From: Paractinoplanes toevensis
GTDB taxonomy: Bacteria; Actinomycetota; Actinomycetes; Mycobacteriales; Micromonosporaceae
Direction: 5' to 3'
Length of the DNA: 64,000 bases
NCBI RefSeq assembly: GCF_018332695.1
Contig: NZ_BOQN01000124.1
Location: forward strand, 1-64,000
A program made the position numbers and the translations under genes. Shown in pieces: positions 15,510 through 24,533 of the stretch. Below the pieces are notes generated by a model that saw only the letters and a list, made by a program, of their open reading frames with translations, was not told the DNA's origin and did no database searches. Numbering within the stretch: the stretch's first letter is position 1; each line of letters begins with the position of its first letter.

Positions 15510-17402
15510 CCAGACCGCCTGGCGGTAGACAGTCTGCGGCGACCGGAGGTCGATGAGGCCCTGGTCGATGCCGTCCACGAAGATCCGCAGCTGCCCGGAC
15601 CGGGCCGCCCGGCTCACCGCGATCGCCGCGGAGTTTCCGGTGAAGGTCCAGGTAGCGGCGGATCCGGCGGCGATGCCGCCGAGGGCGACCCCGCCGAGAT
15701 AGCCGGGGTTGCTCAGGGTGCGCCATGTTCCGGTCCGCTGGGCCGCGGCCTCCGAGACGACCACGGGCGTACGGGTGACCGACCCGTCCACGGTGTTGCC
15801 GGCTCGGTCCGCCGCCCGCAGCGCGAAGGTGGCCGGGCGGCCGGGGGCGAGCGCGCCGTTGCGGCTGTGCACGGCGGTGCCGAGGTCGACCGCCGACGGC
15901 CGGGTCATGGCCACCGCGGCGACGCCGTTCACGTCGGTCGCGGTCCACTGCAACTGGACCGGCACCGTGCCGTTCAGGGCGCCGGTCCGCAGCGCGAGGG
16001 TCGGCCCGGAGTTGAAGACCGGGGCGACGGCGTCCGAGATGACGTTGGCGCCGACCATGGTGGCCCGGCCGGACAGGTGCAGCGCCCGGATCGTCACCAC
16101 GTGCCCGCCGGGGCTCACCCGCAGGGTCGTGGTGCGGTGCGTGCCGGGCGTGGCGACGGCGAGCTTGCCGTCCACGTACACCTCGAACCGGGCGATCAGC
16201 GCACTCGGCGTGGTCACGTTCCAGAGCGGGCGGATCAGGCCCTTCGTGTAGAGCGTGGTGTGGTAGTTCGACGCGCCGGGCATCCGCAGGTAGCGCAGGC
16301 CGGCCGGGCCGGCCCCGGCGATCGCCCGGATCGCCGGCAGCTGCCGGTAGAGCGCGTTGCCGGGGCACTCGGTCTGCCCGGCGTCGCGGTGGCCGGAGAT
16401 CCGCCACAGCACCGCCCTGGTGCCGGCCGGATAGCGATTGCCGCCACCCGAGGTGATCACCACCTTGCCGTTCGGCGGGTTGCCGGCCGCGCCCAGCTTG
16501 TAGGCGGCGACCGTGGCGATCGCGGTGCGGACCGTGGGCGAGACGCCGGCCCCGCTGAACGTGCCGATCACCGCGACCGCGCTGGCGTTGCTGTTGAAGC
16601 CGAGGGTGTGCGCGCCGAGCACGGACCGGTTCACGCCGCCGGCCCGGCCCTCGAAGATCCGGCCGCACTTGTCGACCAGGAAGTTGTAGCCGATGTCGTC
16701 CCAGCCCCGGGTGCGGACCTGGTAGGCCTGGATGCCCCGGACGATCGAGGCCGAGTCGGCGCAGCTGTAGCCGTTGCCGCTGGCCGTGTGGTGCACGAAG
16801 AAGACCTGGACCGGGCCGGTGTAGGTGGGTGCGACCTTGACGATCGCCTCGTTGGCGCCCCACCCGGCCCGGGTCACCATCCGGGGGACCGGCCGGACCG
16901 GCATCGGCACCCGCACCGCGCCCTTCTCGGCCCGCCGGGACATGGCGGGATCGTCGCCGGCGGCCGCGCGCCGGATCGCGGCCGCATCGGCGTCCGGGTT
17001 GATCAGATCCACCCGCAGGCCGGCCGGCAGCGGCCGGCGGCCGCCGACGACGTGCGCCTCGACCGCGTCGGAGGCGCCTACCCAGAGCGGGTCGCTCGCG
17101 CCGCGCCGGTCGCCGGTCGTGCTGCCGTCGGCCTCGAGCGCCTGCCACGGCGTCCACCGGCCGGTGCCGAGCGTCCGGGTGCGCACCCGGATCGTGCCGT
17201 CGACGGCGGCCGTCGGGTCGGCCCAGGTGACGCCGAGCAGGCTGAACGGCCGGGTGATGCGAGCGGTGGCGGCGTCGGCGAACGGGATCCTCTGCAGTGC
17301 CGGTTCGGCCGGTGCGGCGGACGCCGGCGGGACCGGGCCGGCGGTGACGGCGGCGGCGATGACAAGAAGGGCGGCGCGGAACTTCGTCCGATACCGGTGC
17401 AC
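15417..17402 (-). CDS. Secreted PGRP-type N-acetylmuramoyl-L-alanine amidase
   Basis: 661 residues from the GTG at 17402 (GGGGG five bases upstream). The start yields a clean signal peptide (basic VHRYRTKFR, hydrophobic core, cleavage near ASAAPA, about residues 1-35). Residues 170-390 form a PGRP/amidase_2 domain with Zn-binding FVHHTASGN and the late GHRDAGQTECPGN. The C-terminal 270 residues are beta-rich modules of bacterial Ig or jelly-roll type that may bind the wall or glycans. It would cleave the amide between muramic acid and the peptide stem outside the cell. The 3' end overlaps the monooxygenase gene by 93 bp tail to tail. Confidence 0.87.
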   Translation of the reverse strand: MHRYRTKFRAALLVIAAAVTAGPVPPASAAPAEPALQRIPFADAATARITRPFSLLGVTWADPTAAVDGTIRVRTRTLGTGRWTPWQALEADGSTTGDRRGASDPLWVGASDAVEAHVVGGRRPLPAGLRVDLINPDADAAAIRRAAAGDDPAMSRRAEKGAVRVPMPVRPVPRMVTRAGWGANEAIVKVAPTYTGPVQVFFVHHTASGNGYSCADSASIVRGIQAYQVRTRGWDDIGYNFLVDKCGRIFEGRAGGVNRSVLGAHTLGFNSNASAVAVIGTFSGAGVSPTVRTAIATVAAYKLGAAGNPPNGKVVITSGGGNRYPAGTRAVLWRISGHRDAGQTECPGNALYRQLPAIRAIAGAGPAGLRYLRMPGASNYHTTLYTKGLIRPLWNVTTPSALIARFEVYVDGKLAVATPGTHRTTTLRVSPGGHVVTIRALHLSGRATMVGANVISDAVAPVFNSGPTLALRTGALNGTVPVQLQWTATDVNGVAAVAMTRPSAVDLGTAVHSRNGALAPGRPATFALRAADRAGNTVDGSVTRTPVVVSEAAAQRTGTWRTLSNPGYLGGVALGGIAAGSAATWTFTGNSAAIAVSRAARSGQLRIFVDGIDQGLIDLRSPQTVYRQAVWSRSWPTSGAHTVRVEVERPGVVLDGLVVLR

Positions 17403-17551
17403 GTGAACCCCCGTGGTACTGGTTGATCGGCCATCAGCCACGTTGCCGTCTGTCGTCGCTTCCGTCCCGGAAATCAACAACTTTTTCGGGTTTTTTCGTG
17501 GCACAAACGAGGGCAAAACGGCCAAACGGCTGACAGGAGGGACTTGCGTCA

Positions 17552-17583
17552 CATCGGTTAAGAACCTCAACCGAGTGCCGATG
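17552..17583 (+). promoter_or_regulatory. Leader with two alternative hairpins before GGDEF-EAL gene
   Basis: TCGGTT (17554-17559) can pair with AACCGA (17569-17574), or CATCGG (17552-17557) can pair with CCGATG (17578-17583). The two pairings share bases and exclude each other, and the second would bury the ATG at 17581. The sequence does not match the c-di-GMP-I riboswitch core that I know. Regulatory meaning is speculative. The remaining 17403-17551 gap shows an AT-rich stretch around 17480-17500 that may hold promoters for the divergent pair. Confidence 0.3.
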
Positions 17584-17592
17584 GGACAGGGC

Positions 17593-19881
17593 ATGAGCAG
17601 CTCTGTGATCGCCGAGCAGCGTCCGCCGCTGCGCGCGCGGTTCGCCTGGCTGCATGTTGTGGCCGGCCTGACCCTGGTGGCGGTCTACTGCCTCGGCCCG
17701 GTGTGGGTGCAGACGCCGGCCTCGGTCGTCGCGATGGCCGGCGGCATGACCTCGCTGTACCTCGGGCCGAAGCGCAACCTGAAACCGGCGGACCGGCTGC
17801 CGTGGCGGATGGTCCGCGCCGGCGGCTGGCTGTTCATCGTCGCCAGCGTCATCCGGGCCCTCGTGCCGAGCACGATGAACACCCCGCCGACGGCCATCGC
17901 GCTCGTCCCGAACTCGTTCATCGTCCCCGCGTACCTCTGCCTGGGTTACGCGTTCCTGGTGATGCTGCGTCGCCGGCGGGCCGGCGACGACGACCCCGCC
18001 CGGATCGACGCGATCCTGGTCGGCCTGGCCGCCGCGTTCGTGACCTGGACGTTCGTGATCTCCCCGGCCCTCTACGCGTCGAACCTGTCCGGCTTCCAGG
18101 TCCTCGACGCGCTGTTCCCGATCTTCGACGTGGTCATGCTGATCCTGGTCGCGCAGCTCATGCTGGCCGGCGGCGTGCAGCAGGTCGCGCTCTGGCTGAT
18201 GATCGTCGCGGCCGCCTGCATGTTCGTCGGCGACCTGCTGTTCAGCCTGCGTGACGCCCAGCTGATCGACATCTCGCCGATGGCGAGCAACGCGTCGTTC
18301 CTGCTGATGTTCGTGCTGATCCCGGCGGCCGCGCTGCACCCGTCCACCCGGACCCTGGTGCAGCCGCAGAAGATCGTCGTTCGTGACCTGAGCAAGCTGC
18401 GGATGACCGTGATCGGCCTGGTCGTGGTGGTGCCCACGATCATCACCTCGCTGGTGCCGGTCGGTGAGGTGATCAACGACCTGGTCCGGGCCGGGCTGTG
18501 CGCGCTGATCGTGCTCAGCGTGCTGGGCCGAGTGGTGCGCTCCAACAACTCCCGGGTCCGGGCCGAGAAGGTCACCCGCCGCCGGGCCACCCACGACGCG
18601 CTCACCGACCTGCCCAACCGGGAGCTGCTCTCCGACACGGTGTCCCGCTGGGCCGGCCGGGCCGCCACCGACCACCTCGAGATCAGCCTGCTCTTCATCG
18701 ACCTCGACCGGTTCAAGATGGTCAACGACCACTGGGGGCACGAGGTCGGTGACGAGCTGCTGTGCGCGGTCGCCGGCCGGCTCGGCGAGCAGGTCCGCGC
18801 CGAGGACGTGGTGGCCCGGATCGGCGGGGACGAGTTCGTGATCGCCCTGGCCAGCCCGTCCCACTTGCGGCTCGCCGAGTCGCTGGCGGGCCGGCTGCTG
18901 GAGGAGTTCGCCAAGCCGTTCGGGCTGTCCGTCGGCGACGTGGTCGTCTCGGCCTCGATCGGCGTGGCCAAGTCGACCGGCGGGGCGCACGCGCTCGAGC
19001 TGATCCGGGATGCCGACACCGCGATGTACAAGGCCAAGGGTTCGGGCCGCAACGCGTACGCGCTGTTCGACACGTCGCTGCGCGACCAGGTCCGCGACCG
19101 GGTCAAGCTGGAGCAGGCGCTGCGCGGCGCGCTGGAGCGCGGCGAACTGGCTGTGCACTTCCAGCCGATCGTCGACATCGCCGGCGACGAGCTGGACGGG
19201 TTCGAGTCGCTGATGCGCTGGACCTCACCCGAGCTGGGTTTCGTCTCGCCGGACGAGTTCATCCCGATCGCCGAGGAGACCGGCATGATCGAGGAGCTCG
19301 GCGCCTGGTCGCTGCGCGAGTCGGTGCGCCAGCTCCAGGAATGGCTCGTCATGCGCGGGCCCGACGCCCGCCCGATCCACGTGTCGGTCAACGTGGCGGT
19401 CCGCCAGCTCCGCGACGGTGCGCTGGTCAAACTGGTCGACGACGTGCTCCGGGAGACCGGCCTCCCGCCGCAGGCGCTGTGGCTGGAGATCACCGAATCC
19501 GGCGTCATGGAGGACATCGAGACCGCCCTGCTGACCCTGAACGCGCTGCACTCGCTGGGCGTGACGCTCTGCATCGACGACTTCGGCACCGGTTACTCGT
19601 CGCTCAGCTACCTGCACCGCCTCCCGGTCGGGATTGTCAAGATCGACCGCTCGTTCATCATGGATGTCGGCGAGGCCGGCAGCAACGAGCCGATCGTCCG
19701 CGCGGTCCTCGCGATGACCCACGCCATGGGCCACCGGGTGGTCGCCGAGGGCGTGGAGACCGAGCTGCAGCGCGACTGGCTCCGGGCCCAGGGCTGCGAC
19801 CTGGTGCAGGGCTGGTTCTACGGCAAGGCCGAGCGCCCCGAGAACCTCACGAACTGGATCGATCGCTCGGTCTCGGCCTGA
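17593..19881 (+). CDS. Membrane GGDEF-EAL c-di-GMP enzyme
   Basis: 762 residues from the ATG at 17593 (GGGACAGG just upstream); an ATG at 17581 adds four residues. About eight hydrophobic helices fill residues 15-310. The GGDEF domain has an intact active-site GGDEF at 411-415. The EAL domain starts near 520 with ESL (538-540) in place of EAL; the Glu is kept, and downstream metal and catalytic motifs (EITESGVMED, IDDFGTGYSSLSYL, VKIDRSF, AEGVET) are intact. It may both make and degrade cyclic di-GMP; which dominates cannot be seen. The last 35 bases overlap the convergent TetR gene. Confidence 0.9.
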   Translation: MSSSVIAEQRPPLRARFAWLHVVAGLTLVAVYCLGPVWVQTPASVVAMAGGMTSLYLGPKRNLKPADRLPWRMVRAGGWLFIVASVIRALVPSTMNTPPTAIALVPNSFIVPAYLCLGYAFLVMLRRRRAGDDDPARIDAILVGLAAAFVTWTFVISPALYASNLSGFQVLDALFPIFDVVMLILVAQLMLAGGVQQVALWLMIVAAACMFVGDLLFSLRDAQLIDISPMASNASFLLMFVLIPAAALHPSTRTLVQPQKIVVRDLSKLRMTVIGLVVVVPTIITSLVPVGEVINDLVRAGLCALIVLSVLGRVVRSNNSRVRAEKVTRRRATHDALTDLPNRELLSDTVSRWAGRAATDHLEISLLFIDLDRFKMVNDHWGHEVGDELLCAVAGRLGEQVRAEDVVARIGGDEFVIALASPSHLRLAESLAGRLLEEFAKPFGLSVGDVVVSASIGVAKSTGGAHALELIRDADTAMYKAKGSGRNAYALFDTSLRDQVRDRVKLEQALRGALERGELAVHFQPIVDIAGDELDGFESLMRWTSPELGFVSPDEFIPIAEETGMIEELGAWSLRESVRQLQEWLVMRGPDARPIHVSVNVAVRQLRDGALVKLVDDVLRETGLPPQALWLEITESGVMEDIETALLTLNALHSLGVTLCIDDFGTGYSSLSYLHRLPVGIVKIDRSFIMDVGEAGSNEPIVRAVLAMTHAMGHRVVAEGVETELQRDWLRAQGCDLVQGWFYGKAERPENLTNWIDRSVSA

Positions 19882-20503
19882 TCGCCTGCTCGACCAGGCC
19901 GGTGATGATCCAGCCGGCGATCCGCTCGAAGGACGTCTCGGTGCCCTGCGCCCCGGAGCCGAGCGCGGCGGCCAGGTGCGGGAAGTCGCCGCTCGCGACG
20001 GCGTCGGTGATCAGCGCGACCTGCTCGGCGGCCGGAGTGGCCGCGGTCAGCTCGTTGGTCACGTAGGACGCCACGAAGCCGGTGATCAGGGCGATCAACT
20101 CCATCTTGGTCGGGCCGTCCAGCCCGGTCGGGGCCAGTGCGGCCAGCCCCTGCTCCAGGTAACCGAGCATGTTGCGGCCGGTCAGGCGGCGATTCGGCAG
20201 CGCACCGGGCAGCCACGGATGGGCCAGCATCAGGGTCCGCTGCGCCGCGGCGAGCGCCATCAGATCCGTACGCCAATCGCCGGTGATCTTGATCTGGGCA
20301 GTTTCCCCGCCGACCCGGTCGACCATCAGGTCGAGCAGGCGGTCCTTGTCGGGCACGTAGGTGTAGAGCGACATCGCCCCGGCGCCGATCTCGGTGGCGA
20401 CCCGGCGGAAGGTGACCGCGGCCAGTCCCTCGGCGTCGGCGAGCCGGATCGCCGTGTCCACGACCTGCTCCCGGGTGTGCGCCGGCGGGCGTCCACGGGT
20501 CAT
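19847..20503 (-). CDS. TetR-family repressor
   Basis: 218 residues; AGGAGG precedes the ATG. HTH at about 10-55 (TREQVVDTAIRLADAEGLAAVTFRRVATEIGAGAMSLYTYVPDKDRLL), then a TetR_C-type ligand domain. It is divergent from the CocE-type hydrolase gene, 50 bp away, and probably regulates it. The short inverted repeat GTAC-agc-GTAC at 20528-20538 between the two starts is a candidate operator. Confidence 0.85.
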   Translation of the reverse strand: MTRGRPPAHTREQVVDTAIRLADAEGLAAVTFRRVATEIGAGAMSLYTYVPDKDRLLDLMVDRVGGETAQIKITGDWRTDLMALAAAQRTLMLAHPWLPGALPNRRLTGRNMLGYLEQGLAALAPTGLDGPTKMELIALITGFVASYVTNELTAATPAAEQVALITDAVASGDFPHLAAALGSGAQGTETSFERIAGWIITGLVEQAIRPRPSDRSSS

Positions 20504-20527
20504 CGATACCTCCTGCTACTATTTTCA

Positions 20528-20538
20528 GTACAGCGTAC
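20528..20538. promoter_or_regulatory. Candidate TetR operator
   Basis: The inverted repeat GTAC-AGC-GTAC lies between the divergent TetR start (20503) and hydrolase start (20554). Short and unproven; chosen for position. Confidence 0.35.
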
Positions 20539-20553
20539 GAGAAAGGGAGCCTC

Positions 20554-22131
20554 ATGCAGAGACTGCCACTACTCACCCGACTGCTGCGGCGGCGGACCAG
20601 GAAGGGCCCGCCCGCACGTTACGACGTCCACTGGCAGCCGGCCGTCGCGGTGCCGGCCGCCGACGGCGTTTCCCTGATGACCGACCACTACGCCCCGGTG
20701 ACCGACGAGCCGTGCCCGACCGTGCTGATCCGCGCCCCCTACGTGCGCGTCGGCTTCCCGTTCAACTACCTCTACGGCGCGCTCTTCGCCGAGCAGGGCT
20801 ACCACGTCCTGCTGCAGAGCAGCCGGGGCACCGGCGGATCGGGCGGCGACTTCCATCCCTGGCACGGCGAGGGCGACGACGGCCGGGCGACCGTCGCCTG
20901 GTTGCGGGAGCGGGACTGGTTCACCGGCGACCTCTACACGGCCGGCGCCAGCTACATGACCTACACGCAGTGGGCGCTGGCCACCGACCCGCCGCCGGAG
21001 TGGCGCGGCGCCGTCATGCAGGTCGGCCACTCCGACGCGCACGACTTCTTCTGGCGCGGCGGGGCGTTCGGCCTCGAGCGCGCGCTGGTCGGCGGGACCG
21101 GCCTGTTCAACCAGGCGCTGACGACCTGGGCCTATGCGCGGGTGATCCTGCGGCTGCAACGCCGCATGCGCCGAGTGGTTCGCGGGGTGCCGATTCTCGA
21201 CGTCTATCCGCAGGTCTACGGGGGTCGGCGGCCGGCGTTCGAGGAGTGGCTCGCGCATCCGGAGAAGGAGTTCTGGCACGACAGCGATCTCACCCCGGTC
21301 GCCGACAAACTGACCGTGCCGGTCAGCCTCAGCACGGGTTGGTGGGATCTGTCGCCCGAGCAGGTGATCGAGCACTACCAGCGGCTGCGCGCGGCCGGCA
21401 ACGATCCCGACCTGCTGATCGGCCCGTGGACGCACACCTCGGCCCTCGAGGACGGCTGGCCCGTGTTGTTCGAGCAGGCGATGCGCCGGCTGCGTGGCGA
21501 GCCGGCCCCGTACCGGATCCGGATCTTCATGGGTGGTGCGGACGAATGGCGCGACCTGCCCTCCTGGCCGCCGCCGGAAATGCGGGAACAGCGGTGGTTC
21601 CTCGGCGAGGGCACGTTACGGCTCGCCGAGGGGACCGGGGTCAGCTCCTTCCGGTACGACCCGACCGACCCGACCCCGTCCATCGGCGGCCCGTTGCAGT
21701 CGCCGACCCAGGGTCAGCGCGACAACGCCGGCCTGGAGGCGCGGTCCGACGTGCTGCTGTTCACCGGCGAACCGCTGCTGGAAGCGGTCGAGATCATCGG
21801 TGCGGTGCGCGCCGAGTTCGACGCGGCGACCACCGCGGTCAGCGGCGACCTCTTCGCCCGCCTGTGTGACGTCGACCCCACCGGCAGGTCGATCAACATC
21901 TGCGACGGCCTCACGCGCTTCACCGCCGACGGCCGGGTCACCGTCGAGATGGGACCGGCCGGGCATCGGTTCAAGCCCGGCCATCGCATCCGGCTGCAGG
22001 TCAGCGGCGGTGCCCACCCGCGTTTCCTGCGTAACTACGGGACCGGCGAGCCGCCCGGGCCAGCCACCCGGATGGTCCACACCGACACCACGATCCGGCA
22101 CACGTCGTCCCTGGTGCTGCCGGTGGTTTAG
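20554..22131 (+). CDS. CocE/NonD-family hydrolase (X-Pro dipeptidyl-peptidase type)
   Basis: 525 residues; GGGAG upstream of ATG. An alpha/beta-hydrolase N-terminal domain (VLIRAPYVRVGFPFNYLYG; nucleophile region YTAGASYMTYTQWA with Ser in G-A-S-Y) is followed by a C-terminal jelly roll (RAEFDAATTAVSGDLFARLCDVDPTGRSINICDG...HRFKPGHRIRLQVSGGAHPRF), the architecture of CocE and peptidase S15. The family hydrolyses esters or amides such as cocaine esters and beta-lactam side chains. No signal peptide, so cytosolic. Substrate unknown. Paired with the divergent TetR regulator. Confidence 0.87.
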   Translation: MQRLPLLTRLLRRRTRKGPPARYDVHWQPAVAVPAADGVSLMTDHYAPVTDEPCPTVLIRAPYVRVGFPFNYLYGALFAEQGYHVLLQSSRGTGGSGGDFHPWHGEGDDGRATVAWLRERDWFTGDLYTAGASYMTYTQWALATDPPPEWRGAVMQVGHSDAHDFFWRGGAFGLERALVGGTGLFNQALTTWAYARVILRLQRRMRRVVRGVPILDVYPQVYGGRRPAFEEWLAHPEKEFWHDSDLTPVADKLTVPVSLSTGWWDLSPEQVIEHYQRLRAAGNDPDLLIGPWTHTSALEDGWPVLFEQAMRRLRGEPAPYRIRIFMGGADEWRDLPSWPPPEMREQRWFLGEGTLRLAEGTGVSSFRYDPTDPTPSIGGPLQSPTQGQRDNAGLEARSDVLLFTGEPLLEAVEIIGAVRAEFDAATTAVSGDLFARLCDVDPTGRSINICDGLTRFTADGRVTVEMGPAGHRFKPGHRIRLQVSGGAHPRFLRNYGTGEPPGPATRMVHTDTTIRHTSSLVLPVV

Positions 22132-22188
22132 CCGGATCGGTCGGTGGGGTAATGCGTCGCCGCACCCCCCACTGATCGAGGAGAAACA

Positions 22189-22335
22189 ATGTCCATTCAG
22201 GGACTCTTTTATGTGATCGCCGTTATCCTGCTGGTCCTCGCGGCCCTGCCGATCGGCACCCGGGGCGTCAGCCTGGCCCTGCTCGGCGCGGCCTTCGCCC
22301 TGCTGGCCTACTCCTGGGACACGATCACCGCCTAG
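22189..22335 (+). CDS. Small two-helix membrane protein, 48 aa
   Basis: ATG at 22189 with GAGGAG at ideal spacing; stop TAG at 22333. The protein starts MSIQGLFYVIAVILLVLAAL, has a basic turn (PIGTRG), and a second hydrophobic helix ending in YSWDTITA: two membrane helices and nothing else. It follows the CocE-type gene by 57 bp on the same strand. Its stop shares a CTAG with the convergent quinone reductase. Function unknown. Small proteins of this style are common in actinobacteria and often go unannotated. Confidence 0.72.
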   Translation: MSIQGLFYVIAVILLVLAALPIGTRGVSLALLGAAFALLAYSWDTITA

Positions 22336-23237
22336 GGCTCGACGATAAGGACCACCTTGCCGCGGCCGTGCCGGGACTCGACCACCCGGTGCGCCGCGAC
22401 GACGTCGGACAGCGGGTAGGCACGTACCGGCATGGTCAGCAGCCCGCGGCCGGTCAGCGCGATCACCCCGGCCAAGCGCTGCGGGTCGCGGCCGGCGCGC
22501 ACCACCCGGGTGCCCAGTTCGGCCGCGGCCTTGTCATCGACGATGGTGCCGATCCGGTCCGCCGCGATACCCAGCTCCACGGACTGCGCGATCGCCCGGC
22601 CGCCGGCGGCGTCGAGCGCGACGGTCGGGGTACGCCCCGTTGCGCGTACCCCGGCAATCAATTCGTCGCCGTAGGCGACCGGAATCGCACCCAGCTGCCG
22701 CAGATAATCGTGATTGGACGGCGAAGCCGTGCCGATCACCGTCGCGCCTTTCTGCCGGGCCAGCTGCACCGCGACGGTTCCCACACTTCCGGCGGCAGCG
22801 TGCACGAGCAGCACATCGTTCTCATCCACCGATAATTCGGCGAGCGCTCCGCTCGCCGTCTGCGCCGCGGCGACGAACGCCGCGGCGGTCGGGAAATCCA
22901 GGCGGTCCGGTTTCCGCACCGCATTTTGTACGGGTACGCAGAGCAGTTCCGCATTCCCGTTGAACATGGTCGAGCCGAGCACCGCGTCGCCTTCCGCAAT
23001 TCCTTCGACGCCTTCGCCCAGCCGATCGACCGCCCCCGAGTACTCCTGGCCGATCTGCTGCGGGAAATTGACCGGTGCCCAGGTCATCACCCCTTGTCGA
23101 TATCCCACGTCGAACGGCTGCACCCCGGCCGCCCGCACCCGCACGCGCACCTCGCCCGGGCCTGGCTCCGGATCGGGCAGGTCGGTGACGCGCAGAACCT
23201 CGGGCGGACCGAAGCGATCGAAGACAACGGCTCTCAT
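22332..23237 (-). CDS. NAD(P)H quinone oxidoreductase, zinc-free MDR type
   Basis: About 301 residues from the ATG at 23237; a GTG at 23246 adds three. N-terminal GroES-like domain (RAVVFDRFGPPEVLRVTDLPDPEPGPGEVRVRVRAAGVQPFD) and a Rossmann NADP site (AAAGSVGTVAVQLARQKGATVIGTAS). Zinc ligands of alcohol dehydrogenases are missing, as in quinone reductases (QOR). It would reduce quinones or enones with NADPH. It stands alone between convergent and divergent small genes. Confidence 0.85.
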   Translation of the reverse strand: MRAVVFDRFGPPEVLRVTDLPDPEPGPGEVRVRVRAAGVQPFDVGYRQGVMTWAPVNFPQQIGQEYSGAVDRLGEGVEGIAEGDAVLGSTMFNGNAELLCVPVQNAVRKPDRLDFPTAAAFVAAAQTASGALAELSVDENDVLLVHAAAGSVGTVAVQLARQKGATVIGTASPSNHDYLRQLGAIPVAYGDELIAGVRATGRTPTVALDAAGGRAIAQSVELGIAADRIGTIVDDKAAAELGTRVVRAGRDPQRLAGVIALTGRGLLTMPVRAYPLSDVVAAHRVVESRHGRGKVVLIVEP

Positions 23238-23265
23238 GACCTTCACTCTGCAAGCTGAACCGAGG

Positions 23266-23294
23266 TTGAGGTCAAGACCGCCCGGCCGTATTCT
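23266..23294 (+). promoter_or_regulatory. Sigma-70-type promoter
   Basis: TTGAGG (23266-23271), 17-bp spacer, TATTCT (23289-23294), about 30 bp before the GTG at 23324. Good match to the housekeeping actinobacterial consensus. Confidence 0.5.
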
Positions 23295-23323
23295 TTCCGC
23301 TCATCGATCTTGGGGGAGTAAAC

Positions 23324-23776
23324 GTGCAGCCGCAGCAGCAGGGCATCGCGCTGACGACCAAATACCACCCGCTTGCGTTCATGCTCGGGCTGTTCAAGCC
23401 GGTCATCGAGATCAACGGGCAGCGGGCCGGCAACGCGTGGGGCCGCCAGGTCATCCCGCTGCAACCCGGCCAGTACCACCTGCACGTGCACGTTCCCTAC
23501 CTGTGGCCGCTCGGGCCGGCCGACCTGCCGGTCAACGTCTACCCCGGGCAGTCCGTGGAGCTGGAGTACCGGGCTCCGATGATCGCCTTCATCAAGGGCG
23601 CCCTCGGTGCGCCGCCGCAGAAGTGGCCCGGCCTGGTCGCCACGATCATCCTGTTCGCCATCGTCGGCGTCCTCTTCCTGTGCGTCTGCGGCGGCATCAT
23701 CGTGGGCATCCTGTCCGACGCCGGCGACAGCTCCTCGTCGTACACCATCCAGGCGGTCACCAACCTCCTGCGGTGA
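23324..23776 (+). CDS. Single-span membrane protein, unknown function
   Basis: 150 residues from GTG with GGGGGAG upstream. Residues 1-90 look like a small beta domain (VIEINGQRAGNAWGRQVIPLQPGQYHLHVHVPYLW...GPADLPVNVYPGQSVELEYRAP), similar in feel to immunoglobulin-like or PEGA-like surface-tethered folds. One hydrophobic helix follows at about 105-130 and a short Ser-rich tail. Topology would put the beta domain on one face of the membrane. No family recognised. A strong terminator follows immediately. Confidence 0.7.
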   Translation: MQPQQQGIALTTKYHPLAFMLGLFKPVIEINGQRAGNAWGRQVIPLQPGQYHLHVHVPYLWPLGPADLPVNVYPGQSVELEYRAPMIAFIKGALGAPPQKWPGLVATIILFAIVGVLFLCVCGGIIVGILSDAGDSSSSYTIQAVTNLLR

Positions 23777-23788
23777 CCTTGCGTCTCG

Positions 23789-23818
23789 GGGCGGCTCTTT
23801 CCAAGAGCCGCCCTTTTT
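23789..23818 (+). terminator. Rho-independent terminator
   Basis: GGGCGGCTCTT (23789-23799) and AAGAGCCGCCC (23803-23813) form an 11-bp perfect stem with a 3-base loop, followed by TTTTT (23814-23818). It ends the transcript of the 23324-23776 gene. Confidence 0.93.
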
Positions 23819-23867
23819 CGCGTCCTGGTCCCTTGCGCCAATCGGTTTGTGATGGAAACCTATTGGC

Positions 23868-24533
23868 ATGACCACTGATTCGGTGTCCGCCGGCGACGAT
23901 CCCCGCCGGTTGCTGTCCGAGGTGCGCACCCTCGCCCACCGGGTGCGCCTCGACCAACGCCTCACCTGGGTCGCGCTCCTGGTGCTGGCCGGGGTGACCT
24001 TCCTCGGCATCCCGTTCGACTGGTTCGGCATGAAGGTGAACTGCACGCCCGACGGCGTCTGCGAGTTCGCCCGGCGCGGCGTCCTCTACTACTGGCCGCT
24101 CGCGTCCCTGCTGGCCTACACGGCGATCGCCGTCCTCTACGTGCGGGCCGCCCGGGCGCGGGGGCTGGGTGCCCGCGTGCTGCCCTATTCGATCACCGGC
24201 GCCGTCACCACCCTGCTCTTCACGGCCACCTGGGTGGCCGCCGCGCTGTACTTCCCGAGTCACCCGCAGCGGTTCCCGGAGTGGGTGCTCGTGTTCGACC
24301 GGCTGATCGCACCCTGGGGGATGATCGGCGTCGCGCTGCTGGTGCTGGCCCGGCTGGAGCGCAACCTCGCGCTGCTGGCATTCACCGTGGTCTACCTGGC
24401 GGTGGTGCTGGTGCCGATCAACTTCGGCTGGGTCGACCATTCGAGCACCCGCGCCGAGTTCCTTCCGCAGCAGGTCATCAATGGCGGTGTGCTGCTGCTG
24501 GGCGCGGCCGGCTTCCGCCGGTGGCAGCGATGA
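23868..24533 (+). CDS. Polytopic membrane protein with partner regulator
   Basis: 221 residues with about six hydrophobic helices. The N-terminal 28 residues are hydrophilic and cytosolic. The loop CTPDGVCEF after the first helix has two Cys. It overlaps the following small winged-helix regulator gene as ATGA, an arrangement common for actinobacterial membrane proteins paired with a MarR/ArsR-like HTH_34 regulator. No transport or enzyme motif is recognised. Confidence 0.75.
   Translation: MTTDSVSAGDDPRRLLSEVRTLAHRVRLDQRLTWVALLVLAGVTFLGIPFDWFGMKVNCTPDGVCEFARRGVLYYWPLASLLAYTAIAVLYVRAARARGLGARVLPYSITGAVTTLLFTATWVAAALYFPSHPQRFPEWVLVFDRLIAPWGMIGVALLVLARLERNLALLAFTVVYLAVVLVPINFGWVDHSSTRAEFLPQQVINGGVLLLGAAGFRRWQR

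Noticed and set aside
17403..17592. Possible c-di-GMP or c-di-AMP riboswitch between amidase and GGDEF-EAL genes
   Set aside because: Genes on both sides would suit either, but the conserved core sequences I know are not present on either strand.
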